A stretch of DNA of 64,000 bases, taken from the NCBI GenBank assembly GCA_944392605.1, contig CALXXE010000002.1, positions 1 through 64,000 on the forward strand, given 5' to 3'. Both the position numbers and the translations under genes were made by a program. This document shows positions 9,353 to 20,354 of this stretch, one piece after another. The stretch's first letter is position 1. Every line of letters begins with the position of its first letter. This stretch comes from an uncultured Clostridia bacterium (lineage in GTDB: Bacteria > Bacillota > Clostridia > TANB77 > CAG-508). The notes under the pieces were generated by a model. It was not told the DNA's origin. It saw nothing but the letters and a program-made list of their open reading frames with translations, and did no database searches.

Positions 9353-11190
9353 TGTCCTTCTCTCCCTTCCACTATTTCTCTTTCTAATTCAGAACAGTCT
9401 ATTTTTGTTAATATATGGTCATCTCCAACAAACATTAAACATTCCCCTCTTTTTAATGATTTAATTTCTACTTTTTCTTTTTCTGATAAATTAGTAAATT
9501 CTGATAATATTTTTATATTTTCTTCTTCTAATGCGAAAAATGTTTTTATACTAGAATTATTTAAAATACTTTTTCCATAAGTTCCATTCTCCAAACTGAA
9601 TATATCTGATATATCCTGTGTAATAGCTACTCCACTGCCACCATACTTTCTAATAGTTTTAAATATCTTATAAATAAAACTTGCAACTTCCTTATTTGAA
9701 GTTACACCTATTAATCTCCAAATTTCATCTAAGTATATTGCTTTTTTCTCATTTCTATTTTCTTTAATCTTATCCCAAAAGATTTCAGTAAATAGATACA
9801 TACCATACTTTAAGTTTTCTTCTCCTAAATCATATATATCTGCAATTATTAATTCATTATTTAATTTTATGTTTGATATATTATTAAAAAACTTCATAGA
9901 ACCTTTTACAAAAGGAATCAGTTTTATTTGAAATTTTTTAGTTTTTTCATCTTGTCCTAAAATATTATATAAATCTTCTAGTATTGGCATATCTGAAGGA
10001 TCTTTAAATATCTTAATTACTTTTTTATTTTTTCTTATTTCCTTATATAGACTTTTGTCATCAAAGTTTATATCTTTAGTTTTATATGTATCAATTAGTT
10101 TTTCTTCTATTAAAGCTTTTTCTTCTTCGTTTAATTCACCAAATATTAGATTAAAAAATCCTATAAGCTTCCCTATCTTAGTTGCTAAATATCCACTCTC
10201 TCCTTCTTCTAAGCTTTCTTTTCTTATTTCTAAAACATTTATATATGTATTTGAATTTGGACCTATTTTTATTTGTGTTCCATTTAAACTATTACATAAA
10301 TGATTGTATTCTCTTTCTGGATCTATTATATATTGGCTAATTCCCAATAACTTATATCTTAATATTAGTAATTTTGTATAAAAAGATTTACCAGCTCCAC
10401 TTGTACCAAATATACATATATTTGCATTTTTATATTTCTGATTATTATATCTATCAATAAAAACTAAAGAATTATTGTATATGTTAGTTCCTATAAAAAT
10501 TCCATCTTTGTCAAATATAGTAGATGATATAAAAGGATATGTAGCAAGTAGTCCAGAAGTTAAAACATTTCTTTTTGCTGCCTCTTTTATACTATTATTA
10601 TTTTCCATTATTGGTAAACAAGATAAAAATAATTCTTCTTGCCTAAAGTTAGCTCTTCTTGTTTGCATACCTTTACTTTGTGCAATACCTTCTATTTTAT
10701 TTAAATAGTATTCCAATTCTTTTGTACTATCCGCATATATACTTATATAGATATATAAATAATATATATCTTCATTGTTCACTTGTATTTCCTTTCTTAT
10801 ATATTTAGCATCATTATATGTAAAAGCTGCTATATCAATATCTTCTCTATTTTGATTACTCTCTTTTAATTCTACTCCTACATTACCTATATGATAAGTT
10901 AAATCTTTTATAGTTTTAAATGAATCTTGTTTTTCATAAAAAGCAGAAATATTCATATTAATATTAGTTTCTATTAAATTCTTTAATATAATGTCTGTTT
11001 GTTCTCTATAATAATCTACTACTATTAAACCGCCATAATATAAATTATCAATTTCTAAATATTTAGGATTTTGCATATTTATATAAGCGGGTGAAATATT
11101 ATCTTTTTTATCTATTGTTCCTTCAAAAAAATTATCTTTAGTCTCTTTTTCATTTTTATTAAATATATTTTTTATTTTCTCTTTTATCAA
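9340..11190 (-). CDS. VirB4-family conjugation/secretion ATPase
   Basis: A 616-aa ATPase of the VirB4/TraC family, which powers substrate or pilin movement in type IV secretion at the inner face of the membrane. The N-terminal domain spans about residues 40-200. Walker A is GTSGAGKSF near 263, and Walker B is AIYLDEIW near 482. The downstream Gln motif VAITQD (near 525) and the terminal KRGECLMFVGDDH are typical. The start is a TTG at 11190 after AGGAGG. It overlaps the TadZ-like gene by about a dozen bases, so the two are translationally linked. It is a distant paralogue of the VirB4 at 56.7 kb. Length is normal and no lesion is visible. Confidence 0.85.
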   Translation of the reverse strand: MIKEKIKNIFNKNEKETKDNFFEGTIDKKDNISPAYINMQNPKYLEIDNLYYGGLIVVDYYREQTDIILKNLIETNINMNISAFYEKQDSFKTIKDLTYHIGNVGVELKESNQNREDIDIAAFTYNDAKYIRKEIQVNNEDIYYLYIYISIYADSTKELEYYLNKIEGIAQSKGMQTRRANFRQEELFLSCLPIMENNNSIKEAAKRNVLTSGLLATYPFISSTIFDKDGIFIGTNIYNNSLVFIDRYNNQKYKNANICIFGTSGAGKSFYTKLLILRYKLLGISQYIIDPEREYNHLCNSLNGTQIKIGPNSNTYINVLEIRKESLEEGESGYLATKIGKLIGFFNLIFGELNEEEKALIEEKLIDTYKTKDINFDDKSLYKEIRKNKKVIKIFKDPSDMPILEDLYNILGQDEKTKKFQIKLIPFVKGSMKFFNNISNIKLNNELIIADIYDLGEENLKYGMYLFTEIFWDKIKENRNEKKAIYLDEIWRLIGVTSNKEVASFIYKIFKTIRKYGGSGVAITQDISDIFSLENGTYGKSILNNSSIKTFFALEEENIKILSEFTNLSEKEKVEIKSLKRGECLMFVGDDHILTKIDCSELEREIVEGREGQRKK

Positions 11191-11417
11191 TTTTTCCTCC
11201 TATAATTTTTATTTTAAAAAATAATTTTATTATTATTTATTTAAATTAATTTTTTAATTAATTATTTTTTTATCTTATTTGTTTTTCAATTTTCTATTTT
11301 TGGCGATTTAATATATCTTTTAATTTTTATTTTTTTATTATATTTGTTCTATTTTTTCTCAATAAAGTTTCTAAAATGATGCTACTAATTGGTGGAAAAA
11401 TATTTTTTATTATCCAT

Positions 11418-11496
11418 TATATGTAAACTTCTTATTTTGTATTTATTTCCAAATTTTATTTTTCTTTTCATCCCTCCTTTTCTTTAAATGCCTAAC
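11418..11496 (-). repeat. TadZ-relic unit 6
   Basis: TATATGTAAAC at 11418-11428 and AATGCCTAAC ending at 11496. The minus strand reads LLGI, stop, RKGGMKRKIKFGNKYKIR, SLHIMDNKKYFSTN, stops, FRNFIEKK. This follows the intact gene (SLHIILNKYYFNSIS...FKNFVNKK) codon for codon. Confidence 0.75.
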
Positions 11497-11929
11497 AAAA
11501 TTTCATTTCTTTATTAATATTATTTGTTAACTTTTCTTTCATTTTATATAATTTAACTAATGTTTATAAAATAAATTAGTACACTTCTTTCTTATAAATA
11601 TTTTTTTATTAAAATTATTTTAATTAATTTGTTTTTTATTTAATTATTTTTTATTAATTTATTTTTATTAATTTATTTTTTATTTAATTATTTTTATTTA
11701 ATTTATTTTTTATTTAGTTATTTTTATTTAATTATTTTTTATTTAATTATTTTTATTTAATTATTTTTTATTAGTTTATTTATTATTACTTATTTTATTA
11801 ATTAATTATTTTTTATTAATTATATATTTTAAAAATTTTTTATTTTTTAAAATATATTTTCTTTTTTTCTTAATAAGTTTTATTAAAATCATTTCCTAAT
11901 TGAATGAAAAAATACTTTCAATCAACTAT

Positions 11930-12008
11930 TATATGTAAACTTTTTCTTTTGTCTTATTTGCCCAACTTTATTTTTCCCTTCATTTCTTCTGCTCTTTAAA
12001 AGCCTAGC
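11930..12008 (-). repeat. TadZ-relic unit 7
   Basis: TATATGTAAAC at 11930-11940 and AAGCCTAGC ending at 12008. The minus strand reads KIIKVAKNINKTMEVLLGF, stop, 18 codons with one stop, then SLHII. This matches KIMKISDKNIRVMTDDLLGI of the intact gene. Confidence 0.75.
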
Positions 12009-12410
12009 AAAACTTCCATTGTTTTATTAATATTTTTTGCTACTTTTATTATTTTTTATAATTTCAATAATATTTCTAAAATAAATTAATTCATCTTTTT
12101 CTTATAAATTTTTTTATTAAAATTATTTTATTATTTTAATTAATTTTTTTATTAATTTTTTTATTAATTTTTTTTTTATTATTTGATTAATTATTTTTAA
12201 ATTAATTTATTTTTTTATTATTTAGTCCATTATTTTCTAATTAATTTATTATTATTTAATTATTTTCTATTTAATTTATTATTTTAATTTTTTATTTATT
12301 TAATTAATTTTTGAACTTTTATTATAAAATATTATTTCATTTAATTTTCTTTTAAAAAATATAAGAACGTATCATTATTTTTTTAGTGAAAAGTAATCTT
12401 AATTTTTCAT

Positions 12411-12489
12411 TATATGTAAACTTTCTTTTCTACTTTTATTAATAAATTTTATTTTTCGCACTAATCTTTCTTTTCTTTAAATGCCTAAC
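12411..12489 (-). repeat. TadZ-relic unit 8
   Basis: TATATGTAAAC at 12411-12421 and AATGCCTAAC ending at 12489. The minus strand reads VLLGI, stop, RKERLVRKIKFINKSRKE, SLHIM, with the 19-codon spacing kept. Confidence 0.75.
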
Positions 12490-12680
12490 AAAACTTGCTT
12501 CTTTTTTATTTTTATTAATTTTTTATTCAATTAATTTATTTAAAATTATTTATTTATCTATTTTATTAATTAATTTTCTTATTTAATTTATTTTTTAATT
12601 ATTTATTTCTTATTGTTTTTTTTAATTAATTATTTTTAATTTATTTATTATTATTTATTTTATTAATTAATTATTTTTTA

Positions 12681-13266
12681 TTATTTTATTTTAATTAATT
12701 TATTATTTAAATTCTTTCTGGTATTTAATAAAGAAAAAAATAAATTTTCAACTTCTTTTGACGTAGATAATTCTGAAACTAAATTTCCTGAACGAGCCAA
12801 ACATTCTTTGACTTTAAAATATTTATCTTTTAGATTATTTTTTATTATCTCCTCTGATTCAAAAATATTCATCTTTTTGTTTATTGTATCTGATAAAATA
12901 ATATAAAAATCTTTAGATGATGATTTTCTAGTTAAATTAATTTGTTGAATATAATTAATGTAATTCTCTGCAATTTTTTCTAAATGTTTATTTTCTTTTT
13001 TGGAAATATTATTTTTGATATTTTTAATATGATGAGTTAAATCTTCTTTGCTACTTTGAATTAATATTTGAATATTAAAATTGCATGTTTTTAAAAAAAT
13101 TTTATAAGAATTTAAAATTGACTCTTTTTCTAAATCTGACTTTAAATTATAATTAATTGGATTGACTTTTAAAATTTTAATTATTTTATTATTTTTTAAT
13201 TTAACAAATCCGATAATTATAAATCTTATCTATAGGTAACCATTCTTGAACAGTTAATTGTTTGAT
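12681..13266 (-). CDS. TraC-N-like (VirB4 N-domain type) protein with a CGG +1 frameshift and no standard start
   Basis: Leftward, GGAGGTGATAAAA is followed by ATC AAA CAA TTA and the peptide KQLTVQEWLPIDKIYNY, then CGG and a stop three codons later. Skipping the C of CGG (13212-13210) gives GFVKLKNNKIIKILKVNPINYN, SDLEKESILNSYKIFL and NIQILIQSS. The joined product is about 194 aa. It matches the layout of the 402-aa protein at 55.5 kb (FDKIQDNMIIRKNGNKFLMV, GLEKNSVEQGFIQFL, IQIYVQTR), so it is a short TraC-N-like partner of VirB4. The expected ATG is ATC, with a GTG nine bases upstream overlapping the ribosome site. It could be decaying, or it could use near-cognate initiation plus frameshifting. 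Confidence 0.6.
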
Positions 13267-13329
13267 TTTTATCACCTCCGATTAAAAAGCATTTTACAAT
13301 CCTTTTTATTATTTGTCAAGAACTTTTCA

Positions 13330-13345
13330 TCGACAAAATTCGACA
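13330..13345. promoter_or_regulatory. Spo0A-box-like pair
   Basis: A perfect TTCGACA (complement TGTCGAA, the 0A box) at 13339-13345 is preceded ten bases away by ATCGACA. It lies between the TraC-N-like gene and the RNA candidate, so it could affect either. The family rule is known; binding here is inferred. Confidence 0.4.
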
Positions 13346-13416
13346 AACGATATTTTTAAATAAATTTTAAATTGTTTTGAATAATATTTTTAATTTTGAA
13401 CATAATACTATTATAA

Positions 13417-13860
13417 GGTCAATAATAGTTGAGCGAAGAGTATTAATAGATGATATTTTGTTTATTAATATTCGAGCAAAGATGTATTATAGTTTATTTT
13501 TATAGATTATAATATGTCGGCGATAAGAATTTATTATTTGTTTGTAGGCTATATTTTTTAATTTATATTTTATATCTATAATTTATTTTTTTATATATGG
13601 TCAAATAATAGGTAATAAATTCGAGCTAAGATTATTTTTATATCTAATATTTTTTAGTAGTTATTACTAGTCCTAAGTTTTAGGATGAATATAGTTACTT
13701 ATGGTGTATTAATAGTCGAGCAAAGGATTAATATATGTGGTATCAAGGCTTAGTTATATAGTAATATATATTAGGTTTTAATATTAGATATATTAGTTTT
13801 AGTAGAGATCATTATTGGCTTTATAGATAAAAGGTAGATAATTAATTTTATCTACCTTTT
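13417..13860 (+). ncRNA. candidate large structured RNA with a six-way junction and GAGCNAA linkers
   Basis: No open frame. Hand folding gives a closing stem 13417-13430 with 13807-13820 (13 of 14 pairs, several G-U). Five arms follow: 13438-13448/13463-13473, 13481-13491/13508-13518, 13527-13536/13613-13622, 13630-13636/13711-13717 and 13725-13736/13788-13799. Each arm opens with G and most close with UC. The arms are joined by linkers GAGCGAA, GAGCAAA, GGCGAUAA, GAGCUAA and GAGCAAA. The fourth arm carries two small hairpins. A perfect 13-bp terminator ends it at 13860. A weak TACTAT -10-like box sits at 13406-13411. It is G-richer than its surroundings. It lacks the signatures of RNase P RNA, tmRNA, SRP RNA or 6S RNA. 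I do not recognise the class. Confidence 0.7.
13829..13860. terminator. perfect bidirectional terminator
   Basis: AAAAGGTAGATAA (13829-13841) and its exact complement (13848-13860) flank a six-base loop. It serves gyrB on the minus strand and the RNA candidate on the plus strand. Confidence 0.85.
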
Positions 13861-13869
13861 ATTATTTTA

Positions 13870-15798
<1,929 letters not shown>

Positions 15799-16875
15799 TT
15801 AAATTCCTCCTCCATATACTTTTCCGTCTTTAACATTATATATTAAAATTTTTTTATTTTCAATATCAATTTTATCAGTACAAGTTATAATTACTTGTGT
15901 ATCGTCTATTTTTTCTAGAAAATGATTCCTTCTTTTTTGATCTAACTCAGACATAAAATCATCTAATAATAAAATAGGTTTTTCTCCAATTTCGTCTTCT
16001 ACTATATTTACTTCTGACAATTTTAAAGATAACATTGCTGTCCTATGCTGTCCTTGAGATCCGTAGACATTTAATTGTTTATCATTTATATATATCATAA
16101 AATCATCTCTATGTATTCCTTTTGTTGTATACCCTTTAATAATATCTAATTTTCTTCTTTGCTTTAATAAATTTAAATATTTTTCTCTATCATCACATTC
16201 TGTTAAATATTCTATTTCAATATTTTCTTTATTATCTGTAATCTCAGAATGAATCTTTTTTATTTTACTTCTTACTTTTTCCATAAATTCTTTTCTATAT
16301 TTACTAATAATAACTGCATACCCTGATAATTCATCATCCCAAATATCTAACATATTTTCTGGTTTCTGTTCCTCTCTTATTTGTCTTAAATAATTATTTC
16401 TTTGTTCTATTGTTTTTGAATACAAACTTAAAGTGTGCATATAATTCGGCTTTAATTGACTTATCATAATGTCTAAAAATCTTCTTCTGTTTTGAGGTCC
16501 CCCTTTAAGAATATTTATATCATCTGGATTAAACATTACAACATTTAGATTTCCTAAAAGTTCACTTAGTTTTTTTATTTTTATACCATTTACATATACA
16601 ATCTTTTTATTACCTAATTGTATTTTTATTTTTCCATCTCTATCTATTTTTTGAAACTCAACTTCAATAACTGCATTTTGAGAATCCAATTTAATCATTT
16701 CTTTATCTTGTTTTGCTCTAAAAGATTTACCCATACTACACAAAAAAATTGCTTCTACTATATTAGTTTTTCCTTGTGCATTTTCTCCATAAAATACATT
16801 TACGTTTTTTTCTAATTCAATTTCTTGCTCTTCATAATTTCTAAAATTCTTGATTTTTACTTTCCTTATCCACAT
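15799..16875 (-). CDS. recF: RecF recombination/replication repair ATPase
   Basis: A 358-aa SMC-like ATPase that loads RecA at gaps with RecO and RecR. N-terminal KIKNFRNYEEQEIEL and Walker A GENAQGKTN are clear, as are the signature stretch NVYGSQGQHRTAMLSLKLSE (about 290) and Walker B LLLDDFMSELD. I chose the ATG at 16875 (MWIRKV) because TGGAG lies seven bases before it. A start four codons earlier lacks a good site. The stop touches the gyrB ATG. The yaaA and remB genes often found near recF are not seen. Confidence 0.95.
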   Translation of the reverse strand: MWIRKVKIKNFRNYEEQEIELEKNVNVFYGENAQGKTNIVEAIFLCSMGKSFRAKQDKEMIKLDSQNAVIEVEFQKIDRDGKIKIQLGNKKIVYVNGIKIKKLSELLGNLNVVMFNPDDINILKGGPQNRRRFLDIMISQLKPNYMHTLSLYSKTIEQRNNYLRQIREEQKPENMLDIWDDELSGYAVIISKYRKEFMEKVRSKIKKIHSEITDNKENIEIEYLTECDDREKYLNLLKQRRKLDIIKGYTTKGIHRDDFMIYINDKQLNVYGSQGQHRTAMLSLKLSEVNIVEDEIGEKPILLLDDFMSELDQKRRNHFLEKIDDTQVIITCTDKIDIENKKILIYNVKDGKVYGGGI

Positions 16876-16979
16876 ATTAATCTCCATTTGTGTACAACTT
16901 TATTTCTTATTATATTTTATTTTTTTAAATTAATCAATTATTTTTTTATTTTTTTCTATAAAATTATATTGATTAAAAA

Positions 16980-17006
16980 ATAAAACGGCTTATTTTTGAT
17001 TTTAAC
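16980..17006 (+). repeat. 27-bp repeat copy A
   Basis: AATAAAA-type leader, then CGGCTTATTTTTGATTTTAA. It matches copies at about 18438-18464 and 18583-18609 at nearly all positions. Confidence 0.6.
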
Positions 17007-17084
17007 GTGCCGACTTTTATTTGTTTTTATTAATACTTATATAATTTATATTATAAATTATTAAATAATACTACCTATTATTTA

Positions 17085-17153
17085 TATATGTAAACTAACT
17101 TTGCATCAAGGCTTTTCCTTATACTACTTTTTTCTTTTAGCTTGACGCCTAGC
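17085..17153 (-). repeat. TadZ-relic unit 9
   Basis: TATATGTAAAC at 17085-17095 and GACGCCTAGC ending at 17153. The spacing is ten bases shorter than the intact unit, so it is out of frame. Its spacer contains an imperfect hairpin, GCATCAAGGCT with AGCTTGACGC. Confidence 0.6.
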
Positions 17154-17480
17154 ATTTTATTATTTTTATTTCCTTTAAATTTTATTTTTTCAATGCTTTT
17201 TTTATATCTTTTTGTACTTCAAAAAAAACAACTTTTTATATTTTCTATTAAACTTTAAAATAATTTTATAAAATTATTTTATTTTATATTTAATTATTTA
17301 TTTAATTATTTTTTTAATTATTTTTATTATTTTATTTTTTATTTAATTAATTGTATTTTTTTAATAATTAATTTTTATATAATTTTATAAAGATTGTTTT
17401 TTATTTTTATATTTCTAATTTTTTAAAAAATGCATTATATATTATCTAAATTTTCATAATAAAATTTTTGTTTTTTTAAC

Positions 17481-17558
17481 TATATGTAAACTTATCTTTC
17501 CCTTTTTAATACTTAATTTTTTAATTTATAAAAATTCACTTTTCGTTTAAAGCCTAAC
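17481..17558 (-). repeat. TadZ-relic unit 10
   Basis: TATATGTAAAC at 17481-17491 and AAAGCCTAAC ending at 17558. The spacing is one base short of the intact frame. Confidence 0.65.
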
Positions 17559-17919
17559 CGTTTATCACTTATTCTATTTATTAAATTTTATTTTTCACTA
17601 CTATTTTTATTCTTTTATTTACTTTATTTTTTGTTTCAAAAAAATAACTTTTAATATTTTATATTTGTTTTTTATTAATTTAGAAAATTTATTTTTTTAT
17701 AATAATTATTATTTTTTTAATTAACTTATTTTTTAATAATTTATTTTATTATTTTATTTTTTAATTTAATTAAAAATGTTTATTAAATTAAATAATTAAT
17801 TACTATTCTATTTAATTTTGATTTTTTTGTTTTATCTATATCTTAATTCTCTATTTTTTTATCTTAAAATTCTATTATAAATTATCTTAATTTTTATAAA
17901 AAACTTATTTTTCTTTTAC

Positions 17920-17996
17920 TATATGTTAACTTATTTTTTCTCTTTGCTACTTATTTTTTTATTTTTACTAAAATTCTCTTCTCGTTCAATGCCTAG
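17920..17996 (-). repeat. TadZ-relic unit 11
   Basis: TATATGTTAAC at 17920-17930 and CAATGCCTAG ending at 17996. The minus strand reads LGIEREENFSKNKKISSKEKK, a stop, and is one base out of frame at the second anchor. Confidence 0.65.
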
Positions 17997-18437
17997 TTTC
18001 TCATTACTTTTTTATTATAAAATTCTAATTTTCATTACTTTGTTTAGTCTCTTATTTATCTCTTTTTTATTTCCAAAAAATACTTTTTTTATTTAATTTT
18101 TATTTATTTTTTTAATTTAATTTTATTTATTTTATTTTTAGTATAATTATTTTTTATTCGTTCTATTATTTATAATTGATTTTTCTATTTATTTTATTTA
18201 TTTTTTTCTATTTATATTTATCTAATTTCCTTTTATTATTTTATTTTTAAAATAATTATTTTTTATTCATTCTATTATTTATAATTAATTCTTTTATTTA
18301 TTTTTCTAATTTATTTTTATTTAATTTTATTTTTTATAAATTATATTAATTAAATCTTTAATTTTTCACAACTCATATTTCCTCCATTATTCTAATTTTT
18401 TCTATTATTAATTTGTTGCCGAAAATTATTTTTAAAT

Positions 18438-18464
18438 AATAAAATTAGCTTATTTTTGATTTTA
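18438..18464 (+). repeat. 27-bp repeat copy B
   Basis: AATAAAATTAGCTTATTTTT followed by GATTTTAA. Second copy of the word seen at 16980. Confidence 0.6.
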
Positions 18465-18582
18465 ACTTATATTTTTATATATATTATTATAGCAAAAACT
18501 GGCAAAAAGCTGACATTTCATGGCTTCCCTTTTTTTTATTTTTTATTACTTTTAAATTATATGAAATTATATAATAAAAAAA

Positions 18583-18609
18583 ATAAAATGGCTTATTTTG
18601 GATTTTAGA
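18583..18609 (+). repeat. 27-bp repeat copy C
   Basis: AATAAAATGGCTTATTTTGG followed by ATTTTAG. Third copy; it continues into AAGGTCA. Confidence 0.6.
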
Positions 18610-19043
18610 AGGTCATTTTTTCAAAACTTTTATTTTCTCTTTCTTTCTAATTTATTCTTTTTTTATCTATTTTTTTCTTTTTTATTTGTTCTATTTCAAT
18701 ATTCTATCTTTATATAATATATATATAGATAGAAATTTTAAAAAAACAAGTTATGCACATTCCATTTTTTCGTTAAAATTTCTTTATATCTAATTTTTTC
18801 TTTTTTTTACTAATTTATTCTCTTGTTTTCTTTAATATTATTTATCAACATATTTTCCACAATATCATTTATTTATATTTATCTCTATTTTTCTAATTTA
18901 TACTATTTCTTTCTAATTTTTTCTAATTTTTTCATATCTATATTTTTCCACATATATCATTATCTCCGTTTTTCTCTCTTTTTCTATTTTTTTTAATTTT
19001 TTTCTAATTTATTCTTTTTTTATAATTATTTTTTCTATTAAAG

Positions 19044-19188
19044 TTATCCACATGTATCTACGATTTTTATATTTTTTGAAAATTATGCTATAATCTTTTT
19101 TTATCTATTTTTTCCTATTTTTTGCTCCTCTTTTCTTCTGTTTTTATAAACATCAGTTATCCACATTTTGTGTTCTAACTGTGGATAA
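19044..19188. promoter_or_regulatory. DnaA-box cluster downstream of dnaN
   Basis: Perfect TTATCCACA at 19044-19052 and 19157-19165, and the inverse TGTGGATAA at 19180-19188. The last two form an inverted pair 14 bases apart. They extend the origin region across dnaN. Confidence 0.6.
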
Positions 19189-19190
19189 CT

Positions 19191-19220
19191 AAAAAAGAGA
19201 TAGTCTTTATAACTACCTCT
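19191..19220 (-). terminator. dnaN terminator
   Basis: On the minus strand AGAGGTAGT pairs with ACTATCTCT (one G-U) around a seven-base loop, followed by six T residues. Confidence 0.75.
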
Positions 19221-19238
19221 TCCCTAGCTTTTTATTTT

Positions 19239-20354
19239 CTATTCTTTTAATCTAATTGGTAAAATCATATATGTATAATCATTGTTGTCAACAGATTTTA
19301 TTAAACATGGTGATATACTACTACCAAATTCAACATAAACTTCTTCATCATCAATAGCTTTTAAGCTATCTAAGAAATATTTTGGATTAAATCCTGCTTC
19401 TAAATTTTTTCCTTCAGTTGAAACATATAATTCTTCTTTTGCATCTCCAGTTTGGTTAGTACAAGAAATAATAACTTTTCCTATATCAACTTGAACTTTT
19501 ACTGGATATTTCTTCTCTTTTTCAACACTTGATGCTGAAATTAAACTAATTCTTTCAAAACTATTTTGTAAACTATTTTTATTAACTCTCATTCTTGTTT
19601 CCCAATTACTTGGGATAACATTTTTATAATTTAAAAATTCTCCATCTAATATTCTTGTAACAACTTTACAATTATCCATTTCAAATAATGCTTGATTCTT
19701 TGCCACACCAATTTTGACTGGTTCAAAAGAATCAGAAATAATTTTGTTTACTTCATTTAAAGTTTTTCCTGGTATTACTGCACTAAAATCATTTGTTTGT
19801 TTATTTAAATATATACTTCTTAAGGCTAATCTAAAACCATCAACAGCAACAACATTTAATTTGTTATTTTTTATTTCAAATAAACATCCTGTAAAAATTG
19901 GTCTACTTTCTTCTGTACTAACTGCAAATATTGTTTTTCTAATCATATTTTTTAAAGTGTTTTGTTCTACTTCTATTGAATTTTCAATTTCTATTTTTGG
20001 AAGTTCCGGAAATTCATCTGGATTCATAGTTGCTAATTTATATAATGATCCTTCACATTCTATTTCTAATAAATTTTTGTCGTTTACAGAAATATAAATT
20101 TCTGTATCTGGTAATTTTCTTATAATTTCACTAAACATTATAGCATTTACAACTGTACTTCCTTGTTCTTGTACTTCACAATCCATTACATATTCTATTC
20201 CAATTTCTAAATCATATGTTGTTAACTTTATTTCATTATCATTAGTTTGAATAAGAATTCCTTCTAGTATTGGCATAGTAGTTTTAGAAGCTACTCCTTT
20301 TACTACGGAATTTATTGCTTTAATAATTTTGTCTTTGTAACAAACAATTTTCAT
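19239..20354 (-). CDS. dnaN: DNA polymerase III beta sliding clamp
   Basis: A 371-aa processivity clamp that encircles DNA and tethers the polymerase. It has the three-domain beta-clamp pattern: MKIVCYKDKIIKAINSVVKG at the start, VDGFRLALRSI near 165-175, and the ending YTYMILPIRLKE. The start ATG at 20354 follows GGAGGAAGTTAAA; an upstream ATG extending it by 22 residues has no support. It lies downstream of dnaA, as usual, with DnaA boxes on both sides. Clamp genes are generally co-transcribed with dnaA. Confidence 0.97.
   Translation of the reverse strand: MKIVCYKDKIIKAINSVVKGVASKTTMPILEGILIQTNDNEIKLTTYDLEIGIEYVMDCEVQEQGSTVVNAIMFSEIIRKLPDTEIYISVNDKNLLEIECEGSLYKLATMNPDEFPELPKIEIENSIEVEQNTLKNMIRKTIFAVSTEESRPIFTGCLFEIKNNKLNVVAVDGFRLALRSIYLNKQTNDFSAVIPGKTLNEVNKIISDSFEPVKIGVAKNQALFEMDNCKVVTRILDGEFLNYKNVIPSNWETRMRVNKNSLQNSFERISLISASSVEKEKKYPVKVQVDIGKVIISCTNQTGDAKEELYVSTEGKNLEAGFNPKYFLDSLKAIDDEEVYVEFGSSISPCLIKSVDNNDYTYMILPIRLKE

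Larger units (their letters stand above)
11191..12680. other. extremely AT-rich stretch with three relic repeat units
   Basis: About 1.5 kb between the virB4 and TraC-N-like genes. It is nearly all A and T with runs of TTTATTTAATTA. No credible gene is visible. Three paired anchors recur about every 500 bases, and the flanks of units 6 and 7 (11497-11650 and 12009-12140) are visibly alike, so whole units of about 500 bp were duplicated. Confidence 0.7.
16888..19190. other. AT-rich intergenic region with three relic units, a 27-bp repeat and DnaA boxes
   Basis: About 2.3 kb between recF and dnaN without a credible gene. It holds relic units 9-11 (17085-17996), three copies of a 27-bp word around GGCTTATTTTTGATTTTA, runs of TTTTTCTAATTT, and near the dnaN end a set of DnaA boxes. 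The part at 18500-18560 (CTGGCAAAAAGCTGAC) is more GC-rich and unexplained. Confidence 0.7.

Noticed and set aside
8799..9464. Plus-strand open frames of 68-85 codons over the TadZ/virB4 junction
   Set aside because: Leu/Phe/Ile-only composition and location antisense to a longer coherent frame with P-loop motifs.
6093..12489. CRISPR array
   Set aside because: The repeated anchors are only 11-13 bp, spaced 400-600 bp apart, and read as parts of an ATPase gene. No direct repeats of 25-35 bp with unique spacers and no cas genes.
13417..13860. RNase P RNA, tmRNA, 6S or SRP RNA at this place
   Set aside because: None of the hallmark motifs (RNase P GAGGAAAGUCC, tRNA-like ends of tmRNA, the long single hairpin of 6S, the SRP Alu/GNAR loop) are present.
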